64,000 nt of DNA from Prochlorococcus sp. AG-347-J19. Its GTDB lineage: Bacteria > Cyanobacteriota > Cyanobacteriia > PCC-6307 > Cyanobiaceae. The DNA is taken from the NCBI GenBank assembly GCA_003279015.1, contig QCBV01000004.1, forward strand, positions 1 through 64,000, read 5' to 3'. Below the pieces are notes generated by a model. The model ran no database searches and was not told the origin of the DNA. It worked only from the letters and a program-made list of their open reading frames with translations. Shown here in pieces: positions 55,835-64,000 of this stretch. Made by a program: the position numbers and the translations under genes. How positions within the stretch are numbered: the stretch's first letter is position 1; every line of letters begins with the position of its first letter.

Positions 55835-56814
55835 CATATTCTTTTTTTGGGACTTGCGTAAATGACTATGACCAATTTTTTGGATGTTTACAAACAATAT
55901 TAGAACAAACAAAACCTCCAAATCAAATTATTTTAATCGATGGTGGTGACAAAGATATAGAAAAGAAAATTTTAAAGAAGTTAAGAAATAGTGAAATTAA
56001 TTTAGTTTATATTAAGAAAAAATTAAACAGAGTAAAATCTTTGAATATTGCAATTGAAAATTCTCTTTCAGAATATTCTTTTAGATTTGATACCAGAACT
56101 AGATTCGCAAATGATTATGCAGAGAATGCTCTTAATATCTTAAATGATAAATCTTCAATAGTTGAAGTAATTGGAGGTGTTCCAAGAATAATTTCTGAAG
56201 TAAATAACTTTGAGGGTATTACATGTTCGAAAATTATGAATAGACCTTATATATTTTTTTACCCTAAGCATAGAAATATTAAATATTCTGGATATGCTAC
56301 TTCAATATATTTAGGATGTTTTAGAACTAAATCTCTAAAAGAAATTAGATTTAATGAAAAATATGCTCTCATATCAGAAGATTCATTAATAATTAATGAT
56401 TTTTTGAAAAAAGGATTTAAGGCTTACTTATCATCAAAAATAAGAGTTTTTTATATTAGTAGATCTTCATTCAAAAATATTCTTAGATTATTTAATACTT
56501 ATGGATTTTGTAGAGCAAATACAATATTAGTCTCCAGAAAAATATTTATTTCCACCAGACACTTTTTTGTTTTTGTGGCTTTTATTTCTTTATTAATAGT
56601 CTTTTTAAAATTTTCCTTCTTTTCAATATTTCTTTTGCCATTGTTATTATTGTGTCTAAATTTTTCGGGCGAAATAATATCTTTTGGTTGGAATGGAAAT
56701 TTTTTAATTCCTTTTTATGCAACTTTGTGTCAATTTTTATGGATAATAGGATTTATTTGGGGATTTTTAAGTATTTTTAGAAATATAAAAAAACAATCAA
56801 ATTTTATTTCTTGA
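55831..56814 (+). CDS. Membrane-anchored family 2 glycosyltransferase (ExoA-like)
   Basis: A 327-residue GT2. YSFFGTCVNDYDQFFGCLQTIL opens the domain. IILIDGGDKD and FRFDTRTRF (the D-x-R variant at the DXD position) lie in the donor site, and ALISEDSLIINDFLKKGFKAYLS gives the catalytic acidic residue. Residues about 240-318 form two to three membrane helices. It resembles ExoA-type succinoglycan transferases. Coupled by 4-base overlap to the heptose fusion gene, so a heptosyltransferase role is conceivable. Confidence 0.85.
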   Translation: MTYSFFGTCVNDYDQFFGCLQTILEQTKPPNQIILIDGGDKDIEKKILKKLRNSEINLVYIKKKLNRVKSLNIAIENSLSEYSFRFDTRTRFANDYAENALNILNDKSSIVEVIGGVPRIISEVNNFEGITCSKIMNRPYIFFYPKHRNIKYSGYATSIYLGCFRTKSLKEIRFNEKYALISEDSLIINDFLKKGFKAYLSSKIRVFYISRSSFKNILRLFNTYGFCRANTILVSRKIFISTRHFFVFVAFISLLIVFLKFSFFSIFLLPLLLLCLNFSGEIISFGWNGNFLIPFYATLCQFLWIIGFIWGFLSIFRNIKKQSNFIS

Positions 56815-57752
56815 AAAAAGATGTAATCGTAACTGGAGGCGCTGGTTTTATTGGGGCTAATATTGTTTCTGCTCTGAAAGGAAAGGGTCTAAATATTCAT
56901 ATATTTGATAATTTTTCTACTGGTAATAAAAATAATCTTAATTTAAATGAAGTAAATTTATATAAGATAGATTTAAAAGATGACTTCAGAAAATGGCCTA
57001 AAATAAATGCAAGCACATTTTATCATTTTGCTGCAAATGCAGATGTTAGGGGAGGATTATACAATCACGAAATTGATTTAAATGAGAATTTACTAGTTAC
57101 GAAAAATTGTTGTGATTATGCTATTAATAATAAAATAAAAAACTTTGTATTTGCCAGTAGTGCAACAGTCTACGGAGAACCAGATATTTATCCAACTAGT
57201 GAAGAATGCATTTTTAATCAAACATCTTTATATGGTGCTAGCAAAATTTCTTGCGAAGCTTTCATTCAAGCATATTCAAATTATGGCTATTTTAAATCAA
57301 CTATTTTTAGATTTGTATCTTGGATTGGTAAAGGCTATTCTCATGGAGTAATTTATGATTTTGTAGAAAAGTTGTTAAAAGATCAAAATTCATTAGAAAT
57401 ACTAGGGAATGGTAAACAAATTAAATCATATTTAGATGTTAGAGATGGAGTGAGAGGTGTATTAGATATATCTGAATTGCATAATCAAAAATCATGCGTA
57501 TTTAATTTAGGTCATGATGAAACAATGAACGTAATAAAATTAGCTGATATTGTTTGTGATGAGATGAACTTAGAAAAAGTTGAATATAAGTTTACTGGTG
57601 GGAGTAGAGGTTGGATTGGGGATTCCCCGTTCGTTCATTTAGATACAAAAAGAGCTAAAGAATATGGATGGTTTCCAAAAATCAAAATTGAAGATGGGAT
57701 TAGAGAAACCGTAAGGTATTTAATGTTTAATAAGTCGAGAAGGTTTAGATGA
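56811..57752 (+). CDS. NAD-dependent epimerase/dehydratase (extended SDR) of the heptose operon
   Basis: A 313-residue extended SDR that starts with TTG in a TTGA overlap with the preceding stop. It has VTGGAGFIGANIVSAL, IFDNFSTGNKNNL, FYHFAANADVRGG, SSATVYGEPD, SLYGASKISCE (Tyr-x-x-x-Lys) and RFVSWIGKGYSHGVIYDF. It is like UDP-glucose/GlcNAc 4-epimerases. In this operon it may epimerise or dehydrate the GDP-heptose, but sequence alone does not decide between UDP- and GDP-sugars. Confidence 0.85.
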   Translation: MKKDVIVTGGAGFIGANIVSALKGKGLNIHIFDNFSTGNKNNLNLNEVNLYKIDLKDDFRKWPKINASTFYHFAANADVRGGLYNHEIDLNENLLVTKNCCDYAINNKIKNFVFASSATVYGEPDIYPTSEECIFNQTSLYGASKISCEAFIQAYSNYGYFKSTIFRFVSWIGKGYSHGVIYDFVEKLLKDQNSLEILGNGKQIKSYLDVRDGVRGVLDISELHNQKSCVFNLGHDETMNVIKLADIVCDEMNLEKVEYKFTGGSRGWIGDSPFVHLDTKRAKEYGWFPKIKIEDGIRETVRYLMFNKSRRFR

Positions 57753-57755
57753 AAT

Positions 57756-58586
57756 TTAAAAAATAAAATCTATTATTAAAGATTTATATTTTTGAAGTTT
57801 ATGGTACACAAAAAATAATTTACGAGGAAAAAGATACTTAATAAAAAAAATTAATTTTCTAAAGATATTTATATTTTTATTATTTAAAATTTTGACTAAT
57901 TCTTTATATGAAGGTTTTATCGCTGATACTCCATCTAAAAAGAAATTAACAATAGGTTGATTTATATAAATAATTTCTTTGGAATTCTTTATTATTAATC
58001 TCTTCCAATACCCATCGGATACTGATTCCATATTTGTGGGAAAATCAAAAATGTTTGCCAGTCTATTAGAAATTATCATAGCTTGGTGATTAGGCTCAAA
58101 AAGTTTAATCCAGTTTTCGTAATTTCTTAAGTTACTACCAGGAAAAAGCCAATTTAAATTATTGGAAGCAATTATATTTGCTTGTCCAAAAATCAGACAA
58201 TTTTTTTTTATTTGATCAGTGGTTTTCTCTAAAATTATTTGTAGTGAGTTAATATTGTAAAATTGATCACCACTGTTTAAAAACATTAAATAATTCCCTT
58301 TGGCAACCTTTTTCCCATAATTCATGCATGGATAAATTCCAAATATCTTTTTTTTTAAAGAATTAAAATACTTTATTGATATGTATTTTTCTTTTTTTAT
58401 ATTATATAATTTTTTAATTAATTTCTTGTTTTTTTCTTGTATTTTTTTTGATGAGCCATCAATTATAATTAACTCAATATTTAAATTTATTTTTTGAGAA
58501 TATATGCTTTTTAAAGTCCTTGATAATTTTATATTATCGTTTTTTGAAAGTGTAATAATTGATAAATGTATATTATTGTTTCCCAC
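57756..58586 (-). CDS. Family 2 glycosyltransferase (WcaA/colanic-acid-like)
   Basis: A 276-residue GT2 enzyme. It has HLSIITLSKNDNIKLSRTLKSIYSQ split across the N-terminal strand and helix, ELIIIDGSSKK, YLMFLNSGDQFYN with the metal-binding NSGD, NHQAMIIS, and VSDGYWKRLIIKN as the acceptor Asp. These match colanic-acid-type transferases that use N-S-G-D. It faces the heptose operon and is divergent from the transferase at 58661. Confidence 0.88.
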   Translation of the reverse strand: MGNNNIHLSIITLSKNDNIKLSRTLKSIYSQKINLNIELIIIDGSSKKIQEKNKKLIKKLYNIKKEKYISIKYFNSLKKKIFGIYPCMNYGKKVAKGNYLMFLNSGDQFYNINSLQIILEKTTDQIKKNCLIFGQANIIASNNLNWLFPGSNLRNYENWIKLFEPNHQAMIISNRLANIFDFPTNMESVSDGYWKRLIIKNSKEIIYINQPIVNFFLDGVSAIKPSYKELVKILNNKNINIFRKLIFFIKYLFPRKLFFVYHKLQKYKSLIIDFIF

Positions 58587-58660
58587 TTCATTAGATTATT
58601 TGTTTTTGTAAATTATACCACTATAGTTTATTTATTTATTGACAAAATTATGAAAGAGAT

Positions 58661-59611
58661 ATGATAGATATTTCAAGTTTACCTGTTTTAATATTAGCTT
58701 ATAACAGATTTGAAAAGTTCAATAGATGTATTAATACACTTCATAAGCAAGGTATAAAAAAAGTATTTTTATCAATCGATGGTCCTAAAAATGATAACGA
58801 TTTGATAAATCAAGAGAAAATTCATAATTTTTGTATTAATAATGATCTTGATTTGGATATAAAATTTAAACAGTTAAAATTTAATCATGGATGTAGAAAA
58901 GGACCTATCAAGGGAATTACTTGGTTTTTTAAAGAAAATAGTTATGGAGTGATTCTTGAAGATGATGTAATCATTTCAAAAAAGGCAATTAATGCTTTCG
59001 CAACTTTATTAGACGAACATTTAAAAAATTATAAATATATGTCTATTTCTTCTTTTAATGAATTTACTCATAATAGCTTTGAGAAAATTTATTCTTTGCC
59101 AGTTTGGAGAAGTTGGGGATGGGCAACATGGTCAGATAGATGGGACAAACATCTTGAGTTCTCCGAAAAAATAAAAGATTTAAATATGTGGGAAATTTAT
59201 AAACTTATGCCAAAAAATTTCAAATCTATTGAGACTGTTAAACTTGTAAAAGCAAGTCAATTGAATTTATTAGATGCTTGGGATTATGAATTTAATTTTA
59301 CTCATATTGTTAATTCGAAAAGTTCTTTAACTCTTGGTGGTATAAATACCTTAGTGTATGGGTTTGATAAATCTGCAACTCATACAATTAATGAAAAATC
59401 TATAGGAATTAATTTTAACTTATTTGCAGAAAGGGAATTTGATTTTTCTCTTATAGTAAATTCTTTTGAAAAGAATATTTTAATTCTAAATAAATGTGGT
59501 TTCCAAAATAATAAAAATTTATTTTGGCCATTAAAAATATACGAGTTTTTAAAATACCTTTACTATTCTTTTATTTTTTTTCTAAGAAAATTAAAAAGAA
59601 TTATTTTCTGA
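58661..59611 (+). CDS. GNT-I-like/GT2-like glycosyltransferase, paralogue of the gene at 48302
   Basis: A 316-residue GT-A enzyme. It has PVLILAYNRFEKFNRCI, SIDGPKNDND, VILEDDVIISKKAI with the EDD metal site, and SWGWATWSDRW. All four blocks align with the transferase at 48302-49267, while the rest has diverged. The last 30 residues are hydrophobic and basic and may bind the membrane. It is followed by a fucosyltransferase-like gene on the same strand. Confidence 0.85.
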   Translation: MIDISSLPVLILAYNRFEKFNRCINTLHKQGIKKVFLSIDGPKNDNDLINQEKIHNFCINNDLDLDIKFKQLKFNHGCRKGPIKGITWFFKENSYGVILEDDVIISKKAINAFATLLDEHLKNYKYMSISSFNEFTHNSFEKIYSLPVWRSWGWATWSDRWDKHLEFSEKIKDLNMWEIYKLMPKNFKSIETVKLVKASQLNLLDAWDYEFNFTHIVNSKSSLTLGGINTLVYGFDKSATHTINEKSIGINFNLFAEREFDFSLIVNSFEKNILILNKCGFQNNKNLFWPLKIYEFLKYLYYSFIFFLRKLKRIIF

Positions 59612-59632
59612 GATTGTTTAAAATTTTTAAAT

Positions 59633-59638
59633 AGGAGG
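59633..59638 (+). promoter_or_regulatory. Strong Shine-Dalgarno sequence at unusual distance from the next start
   Basis: AGGAGG is one of the strongest ribosome binding sequences in the window, but the next accepted start in the fucosyltransferase frame is TTG at 59669, 30 bases away. An in-frame TAG at 59645-59647 prevents an earlier start upstream of it. Either an ATT codon is used, or the 5' end has been altered. Confidence 0.35.
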
Positions 59639-59668
59639 TTATTATAGGAAAATATTCCATATATTTTA

Positions 59669-60601
59669 TTGGCATTAATCTTTTCATCTGGTGGCGGGAG
59701 ATTAGGTAATCAACTCCTAAATCTTATCCATCTAATTGCTTTATCAATAGAATATAAAGTTGATATTTTTAAATTAAATGACTCTTTTTTAACTTCAAAG
59801 GAGCAATCAATATTTTTTAATGTTTACAGTAAAAACCTCTATTGGAAAATTAATAAAAATTCTTCAGAGAAGAGTTTTTTTTCTAGACTAATATTTAAAA
59901 TTATTATACGCTTTTTACATCTATATTTTTATATTTCACCTTTTAATAAATCTTATAAAATTGGCGCAAAAAATAATTATCCAAGTTTTATCTTAGCAAA
60001 AAATTTAAAATATGATTTTTCAATAAATAATTTGATAAAAGAATCTAATTATTCAAATGTAGTAATTTCAGGATGGGGATTAAGGGAATGGGAGCTTGTA
60101 AAGAAACACAAAAAGGAAATCGTTTTATATATAAATAAAGGAATAGAAAATCTTATTACAAGAACATCTTGCCATAATAAAGAATATTTATTAGTTCATA
60201 TAAGAAAATCTGATTTTTTAGAAATTAAAGCCTATAAAGATTTGAATTTCAATAACCAAATTTGGATAAAATCAATATCAAAGTTATGTAAAAAAAAGTT
60301 TATTAAAGATGTAGTAATCTTTAGTGATTCTGTAATAAGTATAGATATGGTTGCTGATTTAAGAAATAAAGATTTAAATGTCTTCATTCCTGATTCAAAA
60401 GATAAGTCTATTTTCCTAGAGCTTTTTTTTAATTATGTAAAACATGCTTCTTTAATAATCTGTAATAGCTCTAGTTTAGTTTTAAGCGTATCTTTTTTAT
60501 TTCATGAAAATATCTACCTCCCATCCCAAAAAAAAGATTATCAAAAAGTTTGTATAAATAATGCTCATAATTCTTTCCCAACTTTTTTAAATTGGAATTA
60601 G
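59669..60601 (+). CDS. GT11-like alpha-1,2-fucosyltransferase family protein
   Basis: A 310-residue GT-B enzyme. SGGGRLGNQLLNLIHLIAL at the N-terminus and LLVHIRKSDFLE in the middle correspond to the GRLGNQ-M and H-x-R-x-G/x-D motifs of GT11 fucosyltransferases. FSDSVISI and LIICNSSSLVLSVSFL match the later conserved blocks. The TTG start leaves only a few residues before the motif, which is normal in the family. GDP-fucose would come from gmd and fcl at the end of the window. Confidence 0.8.
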   Translation: MALIFSSGGGRLGNQLLNLIHLIALSIEYKVDIFKLNDSFLTSKEQSIFFNVYSKNLYWKINKNSSEKSFFSRLIFKIIIRFLHLYFYISPFNKSYKIGAKNNYPSFILAKNLKYDFSINNLIKESNYSNVVISGWGLREWELVKKHKKEIVLYINKGIENLITRTSCHNKEYLLVHIRKSDFLEIKAYKDLNFNNQIWIKSISKLCKKKFIKDVVIFSDSVISIDMVADLRNKDLNVFIPDSKDKSIFLELFFNYVKHASLIICNSSSLVLSVSFLFHENIYLPSQKKDYQKVCINNAHNSFPTFLNWN

Positions 60602-60603
60602 TT

Positions 60604-61602
60604 TTAAATTTTTCTAATTTTTTTGTTATTTAATTCTTTTTTATAGTCTTTATAGGTAATTCTTATTCCATCATTCAATGATATTTTTGATTTCCAACCT
60701 AATTTTTCTAACTTTGAGACATCCAAAAGTTTTCTAAATGTCCCTTCAGGTTTATCTTTATTCCATATAATTTTACCCTCGAATGATGTTATATTCGCAA
60801 TCATTTCGGCAAGCTCTTTTATACTTAAATCGGTTCCTGTCCCAACGTTAAGCCAAGCTAATGGCTCACCTAATTGATCCAAGGGAGCATCTTTTTTATT
60901 TGGATCCCAATTGTTTAAAGCAAAAATTGATGCATCTGCAAGATCATCAACATGCATAAATTCTCTTCTTGGATTCCCCGAGCCCCAACATTCTATGAAT
61001 TTTTTTTGTTGAAGTTTGTGTGTGTGAAATCTATCAAGGAGAGCTGGTAGTACATGACTATTTGAAGGGTGGTAGTTATCACCTTTACCATAAAGATTTG
61101 TTGGCATAAGAGAGATTGCATCAAATCCGTATTGCTTTCTTAATGCTTGACATAATTTAATCCCGCTAATCTTAGCCAATGCATACCATTCATTAGTTTT
61201 TTCAAGGGGATTTCTAAGTAATTCATCTTCTTTTATTGGTTGAATTGAATCCTTAGGATATATACAACTGCTACCAAGAAAAAGTAATCTTCTTACTTGG
61301 TTTTTCCATGCTCCTTCAATTACATTATTTTGAATTTTTAAGTTATCTAGTAAAAATTCAACTGGATAAGAATTATTTGCATGTATACCACCCACCTTGG
61401 CAGCTGCAAGAATTACGATATCAGGCTTATTTTTCTTAAACCAATTAAATACAAAATTTGTATCCTTAAGATTAAGTTCTGCTCTAGTTGGCGAAATTAA
61501 ATTTTTAAATCCTAAATTATCTAACTTTCTTTTAATGGCGCTTCCAACCATGCCAGTACTTCCTGCTATAAATACTTTATCTTTCTTATCAAGTAGCGTC
61601 AT
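60604..61602 (-). CDS. fcl: GDP-L-fucose synthase
   Basis: A 332-residue Fcl/WcaG. It has VFIAGSTGMVGSAIKRKL, LAAAKVGGIHANN, LLFLGSSCIYPKDS (catalytic Ser, Cys), NEWYALAKISGIKLCQAL (Tyr-x-x-x-Lys), MPTNLYGKGDNYHP and SGNPRREFMHVDDLADA. It epimerises and reduces GDP-4-keto-6-deoxymannose to GDP-L-fucose. It is co-oriented with gmd, with the long initiating transferase inserted between them, and starts next to the end of that gene. Confidence 0.96.
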   Translation of the reverse strand: MTLLDKKDKVFIAGSTGMVGSAIKRKLDNLGFKNLISPTRAELNLKDTNFVFNWFKKNKPDIVILAAAKVGGIHANNSYPVEFLLDNLKIQNNVIEGAWKNQVRRLLFLGSSCIYPKDSIQPIKEDELLRNPLEKTNEWYALAKISGIKLCQALRKQYGFDAISLMPTNLYGKGDNYHPSNSHVLPALLDRFHTHKLQQKKFIECWGSGNPRREFMHVDDLADASIFALNNWDPNKKDAPLDQLGEPLAWLNVGTGTDLSIKELAEMIANITSFEGKIIWNKDKPEGTFRKLLDVSKLEKLGWKSKISLNDGIRITYKDYKKELNNKKIRKI

Positions 61603-62973
61603 CTAATGAAAACCAACTGAATTTTTTCTTTTTGGTATTGAACCTTTAGCGTTTAAGACAAGTTTTACGGTTTTAAAAAAAATCATAAAATCCAATAAAA
61701 TTGAAAAGTTTTTAATGTAGTAAATATCATAACTTAGTTTTAGTTTTGAATCTTCAATGGATGCTCCATAAGGGCAATTGACCTGAGCCCAGCCGCTAAT
61801 CCCTGGTTTAATACAATATCTTAAATCGTAGTTAGAAATATGCTCTCTTAGTAAATCATCAATTTCTGGTCGCTCAGGCCTTGGCCCAATTAGACTCATT
61901 TCACCTGATAAAACTAATAGTAATTGTGGAAGTTCATCAATTCTAAGTTTCCTTAAAATTCGACCTGTATTAGTTATTCTGGCATCAGATTTGTCAGCCC
62001 ATTGGATGCCATCTTTTTCAGCATTTATAATCATTGTTCTAAGTTTAATTATTTTAAACTGCTTCCCTTCGAATCCATTTCTAATTTGTGAGTAGAAAAT
62101 CGGTCCTCCATCTTCTAACTTTATTGATAAGGCAGCAATAAATATCAAAGGTAAAGTAAAAAATAAAATTAGAAGGCTTAAAACTGACTCTAGGATTCTT
62201 TTTATTCTTGCTTTAAAACTATTCTCATCATAAGTAAATATGCCCTCTATTATTTCATTAGTTTGTATTAATTCAGAAGGATACCGGTTTAAATATCTTT
62301 CGCACCAATTTGAAACCTTCAAAAATTTCAGCCCTTTATTATTAAGCTCAAATAAGAATTTTATGTTTTTCTTCTTAAATAATTGTTCATCATCCACAAT
62401 TATTCCTTTTGCATTAATTTGATCATTTACATCTCTTTGCTCGAAATTTAATATGGTAAATTTTTTTTTAAAACCTATGATTTGATTAAAGTAATCTTCT
62501 TTATTTTTATTTCCTAAGAAATACCAAATTGAACTCTTAGAAAATTTTTTAGATAAATAAATACTAAATAATAATTGAGATAAACTGCTAAAGATAAAAA
62601 CTCGAAGATAAAAAGATAAAAAATCATTTAGGAAGTTTGAAAATGATGCAAATTTCATATAATTCCAATTCCAGAATATTCTGAATAGAATTAAAGTGAA
62701 GAATAAGTTAAAGCATATATTTAAAAATGTTTTAAAAAATTGATTAAATAATAGTTGTGATTTTTCAATATTTAAATTTGTATAACGGCCGTTTATATAA
62801 CTTGAAAAAATCCAAAATAAAGAGTTGGATATCGTTAAAAATACTAATATAACTTGATTAGAAATTGATTCTTTAAAAATTCCAAAAAATAAATAATTTA
62901 ATAAAAAGAAATCTATCAGTGAGCTAAGAAATAGAGTTTTTCTAGAATTCAACCATGAAAATTTAAATTTCAT
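61603..62973 (-). CDS. Polyprenyl glycosylphosphotransferase (WcaJ/WbaP-type initiating enzyme)
   Basis: A 456-residue initiator with four or five N-terminal membrane helices, a central CoA-binding-like region, another helix near 265, and a C-terminal catalytic domain. The latter has KIIKLRTM, GRILRKLRIDELPQL with the Asp-Glu pair, SLIGPRPERPEI, KPGISGWAQVNCPYG and LSYDIYYIKNFS. It transfers glucose- or galactose-1-phosphate (or similar) to undecaprenyl phosphate. It lies between gmd and fcl, one base from the fcl start. The small initiator at 24116 is a different type. Confidence 0.95.
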   Translation of the reverse strand: MKFKFSWLNSRKTLFLSSLIDFFLLNYLFFGIFKESISNQVILVFLTISNSLFWIFSSYINGRYTNLNIEKSQLLFNQFFKTFLNICFNLFFTLILFRIFWNWNYMKFASFSNFLNDFLSFYLRVFIFSSLSQLLFSIYLSKKFSKSSIWYFLGNKNKEDYFNQIIGFKKKFTILNFEQRDVNDQINAKGIIVDDEQLFKKKNIKFLFELNNKGLKFLKVSNWCERYLNRYPSELIQTNEIIEGIFTYDENSFKARIKRILESVLSLLILFFTLPLIFIAALSIKLEDGGPIFYSQIRNGFEGKQFKIIKLRTMIINAEKDGIQWADKSDARITNTGRILRKLRIDELPQLLLVLSGEMSLIGPRPERPEIDDLLREHISNYDLRYCIKPGISGWAQVNCPYGASIEDSKLKLSYDIYYIKNFSILLDFMIFFKTVKLVLNAKGSIPKRKNSVGFH

Positions 62974-63027
62974 ACTTTCCCTAAGAAAAATAGTAAATGC
63001 AACTTTTTATTTTCAATAAAATCATTT

Positions 63028-64000
63028 TTATTCTTGAGATATATTTATTTGAAAACCTGATTTTTTTAAAATAGAGTCTTTTCTTGCTTCTTCTTTATCA
63101 GATTCTACCATTTCTTTTATTAATTCTTCTAGTGATGTTCTTGGAGCCCAACCTAATTCCTGAGATGCTTTTTTTGATTCGCCTAGGAGAAAATCCACCT
63201 CAGTAGGTCTAAAGTATCTTGGATCAACTTTAATAACTATCTCCATGGTGTCTGCTCTCCTGCCAACCTCATTTATACCTTCACCCTCCCAAACAATCCC
63301 CGACTCACCATTTTTGCCCCATCCTAAATAAGAAGCGCTCAACTCTGCAAACTTTCTTACGCTTTCTGCTCTTCCCGTAGATATAACATAATCTTTGGGA
63401 ACCTTTTGTTGAAGCATTAACCATTGCATCTCAATGTAATCTCTGGCATGTCCCCAATCTCTTTTTGAATTTAAATTCCCCAAGAAAAGATACTTTTCTA
63501 GACCTGCGTCTATTCTCGCAAGACCTCTTGTGATTTTTCTTGTTATGAATGTTTCTCCTCGCCTTGGACTTTCATGGTTAAAAAGAATACCGTTACAGGC
63601 ATAGATATTGTATGCTTCTCTATAGTTAACAGTAATCCAATAAGCATATAGTTTTGCAACACCATATGGACTTCTCGGGTAGAAAGGGGTTTTTTCATTT
63701 TGAGGTGTTTCTTGAACTAACCCATATAATTCACTAGTACTAGCTTGATATATTTTTGTTTTTTTTGAGAGACCTAATATTCTTACTGCTTCTAATATTC
63801 TTAAAGTACCTAAGGCATCACAATTCGCAGTGTACTCTGGTGTCTCAAAACTTACTGCAACGTGGCTTTGGGCACCAAGATTATAAATTTCATCAGGTTC
63901 AATTTCTTTAATCAGTCTTATTAAATTTGTGCTATCGGTAAGATCCCCATAATGCATTATAAATTTTGGATTTTTTTCATGAGGATCTTGATACAAGTGA
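63028..64000 (-). CDS. gmd: GDP-mannose 4,6-dehydratase (5' end beyond the window)
   Basis: At least 324 residues of Gmd; the frame remains open through base 64000 (HLYQDPHE), so about the first 45 residues with the NADP loop lie outside. Visible signatures are [34 protein letters not shown] (catalytic Thr/Ser-Glu), [15 protein letters not shown] (Tyr-x-x-x-Lys), [16 protein letters not shown] and [10 protein letters not shown]. It makes GDP-4-keto-6-deoxymannose from the GDP-mannose supplied by manC. First visible gene of the gmd-initiator-fcl unit. Confidence 0.96.
   Translation of the reverse strand, partial: HLYQDPHEKNPKFIMHYGDLTDSTNLIRLIKEIEPDEIYNLGAQSHVAVSFETPEYTANCDALGTLRILEAVRILGLSKKTKIYQASTSELYGLVQETPQNEKTPFYPRSPYGVAKLYAYWITVNYREAYNIYACNGILFNHESPRRGETFITRKITRGLARIDAGLEKYLFLGNLNSKRDWGHARDYIEMQWLMLQQKVPKDYVISTGRAESVRKFAELSASYLGWGKNGESGIVWEGEGINEVGRRADTMEIVIKVDPRYFRPTEVDFLLGESKKASQELGWAPRTSLEELIKEMVESDKEEARKDSILKKSGFQINISQE

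Noticed and set aside
58639-58644. TTGACA considered as a -35 box for the transferase at 58661
   Set aside because: Only 16 bases separate it from the ATG, leaving no room for a -10 box and leader.
1-64000. CRISPR arrays, insertion sequences, integrases, phage structural genes and rRNA
   Set aside because: Looked for repeated spacers, transposase or integrase motifs and rRNA-like G+C-rich stretches; none was seen. The only G+C-rich RNA-like segment is the tRNA-Ala.

Overview
The window is very A+T-rich (roughly 70-75% by eye) and holds about 60 protein genes, one tRNA-Ala(GGC) and one decayed gene. Almost every gene makes, modifies, exports or regulates a cell-surface polysaccharide. The base composition, dense packing, frequent TTG starts, weak ribosome binding sites and enzyme set suggest a high-light-type marine Prochlorococcus (or very close picocyanobacterium) carrying its surface-glycan genomic island. 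This is an inference: no photosynthesis or ribosomal gene lies in the window to confirm it, and another AT-rich marine bacterium is possible.

Layout. 106-4738: EpsG-like membrane protein, a three-gene set resembling phage/O-antigen GtrA-GtrB-GtrC, and a methyltransferase, ending at tRNA-Ala (4804-4876). 4999-9000: acyltransferase-3/SGNH O-acyltransferase whose usual start codon is missing, a 2OG-Fe(II) oxygenase, and a broken arylsulfotransferase-like gene. 9107-15821: a dioxygenase-methyltransferase fusion, an FkbM methyltransferase, two unrecognised surface-glycan genes and a PglK/MsbA-type ABC exporter. 15839-23189: a two-armed divergent nonulosonic-acid (sialic-acid-like) locus: aminotransferase, 2-hydroxyacid dehydrogenase and CMP-sugar synthetase on the minus strand; NeuB, 4,6-dehydratase, a possible 2H-phosphoesterase-like protein, an SDR and an SpsF-like cytidylyltransferase on the plus strand. 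23280-30290: putative glycosyltransferase, small PglC-type initiating transferase, sulfotransferase, GT4, a second short NeuB coupled to a GT2, and a full-length membrane CapD/PglF dehydratase. 30312-34376: the Wza/Wzc export and chain-length machinery plus a small tyrosine phosphatase. 34377-44200: nucleotide-sugar supply (UDP-xylose, UDP-galacturonate, dTDP-rhamnose by rmlACDB, UDP-glucuronate, UDP-galactose, GDP-mannose). 44305-52877: epimerase, glycosyltransferases, asparagine-synthase-like amidotransferase, second ABC exporter, GT32 and methyltransferase. 52975-57752: a tightly overlapping D,D-heptose operon including a fused nucleotidyltransferase-phosphatase. 57756-64000: more glycosyltransferases and the GDP-fucose branch (gmd, large WbaP/WcaJ-type initiating transferase, fcl, plus a GT11 fucosyltransferase); gmd runs off the right edge.

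Together the genes could supply at least dTDP-rhamnose, GDP-fucose, UDP-GlcA/GalA/Xyl/Gal, GDP-mannose, GDP-heptose and one or two CMP-nonulosonic acids, assemble them on lipid carriers started by two different phosphoglycosyltransferases, flip them by two ABC exporters, and finish them with O-acylation, methylation, sulfation, amidation and lateral glucosylation. The most unusual parts are the nonulosonic-acid locus, which lacks a visible UDP-sugar hydrolase and N-acetyltransferase but contains an unknown overlapping gene, and the dioxygenase-methyltransferase and heptose fusions.
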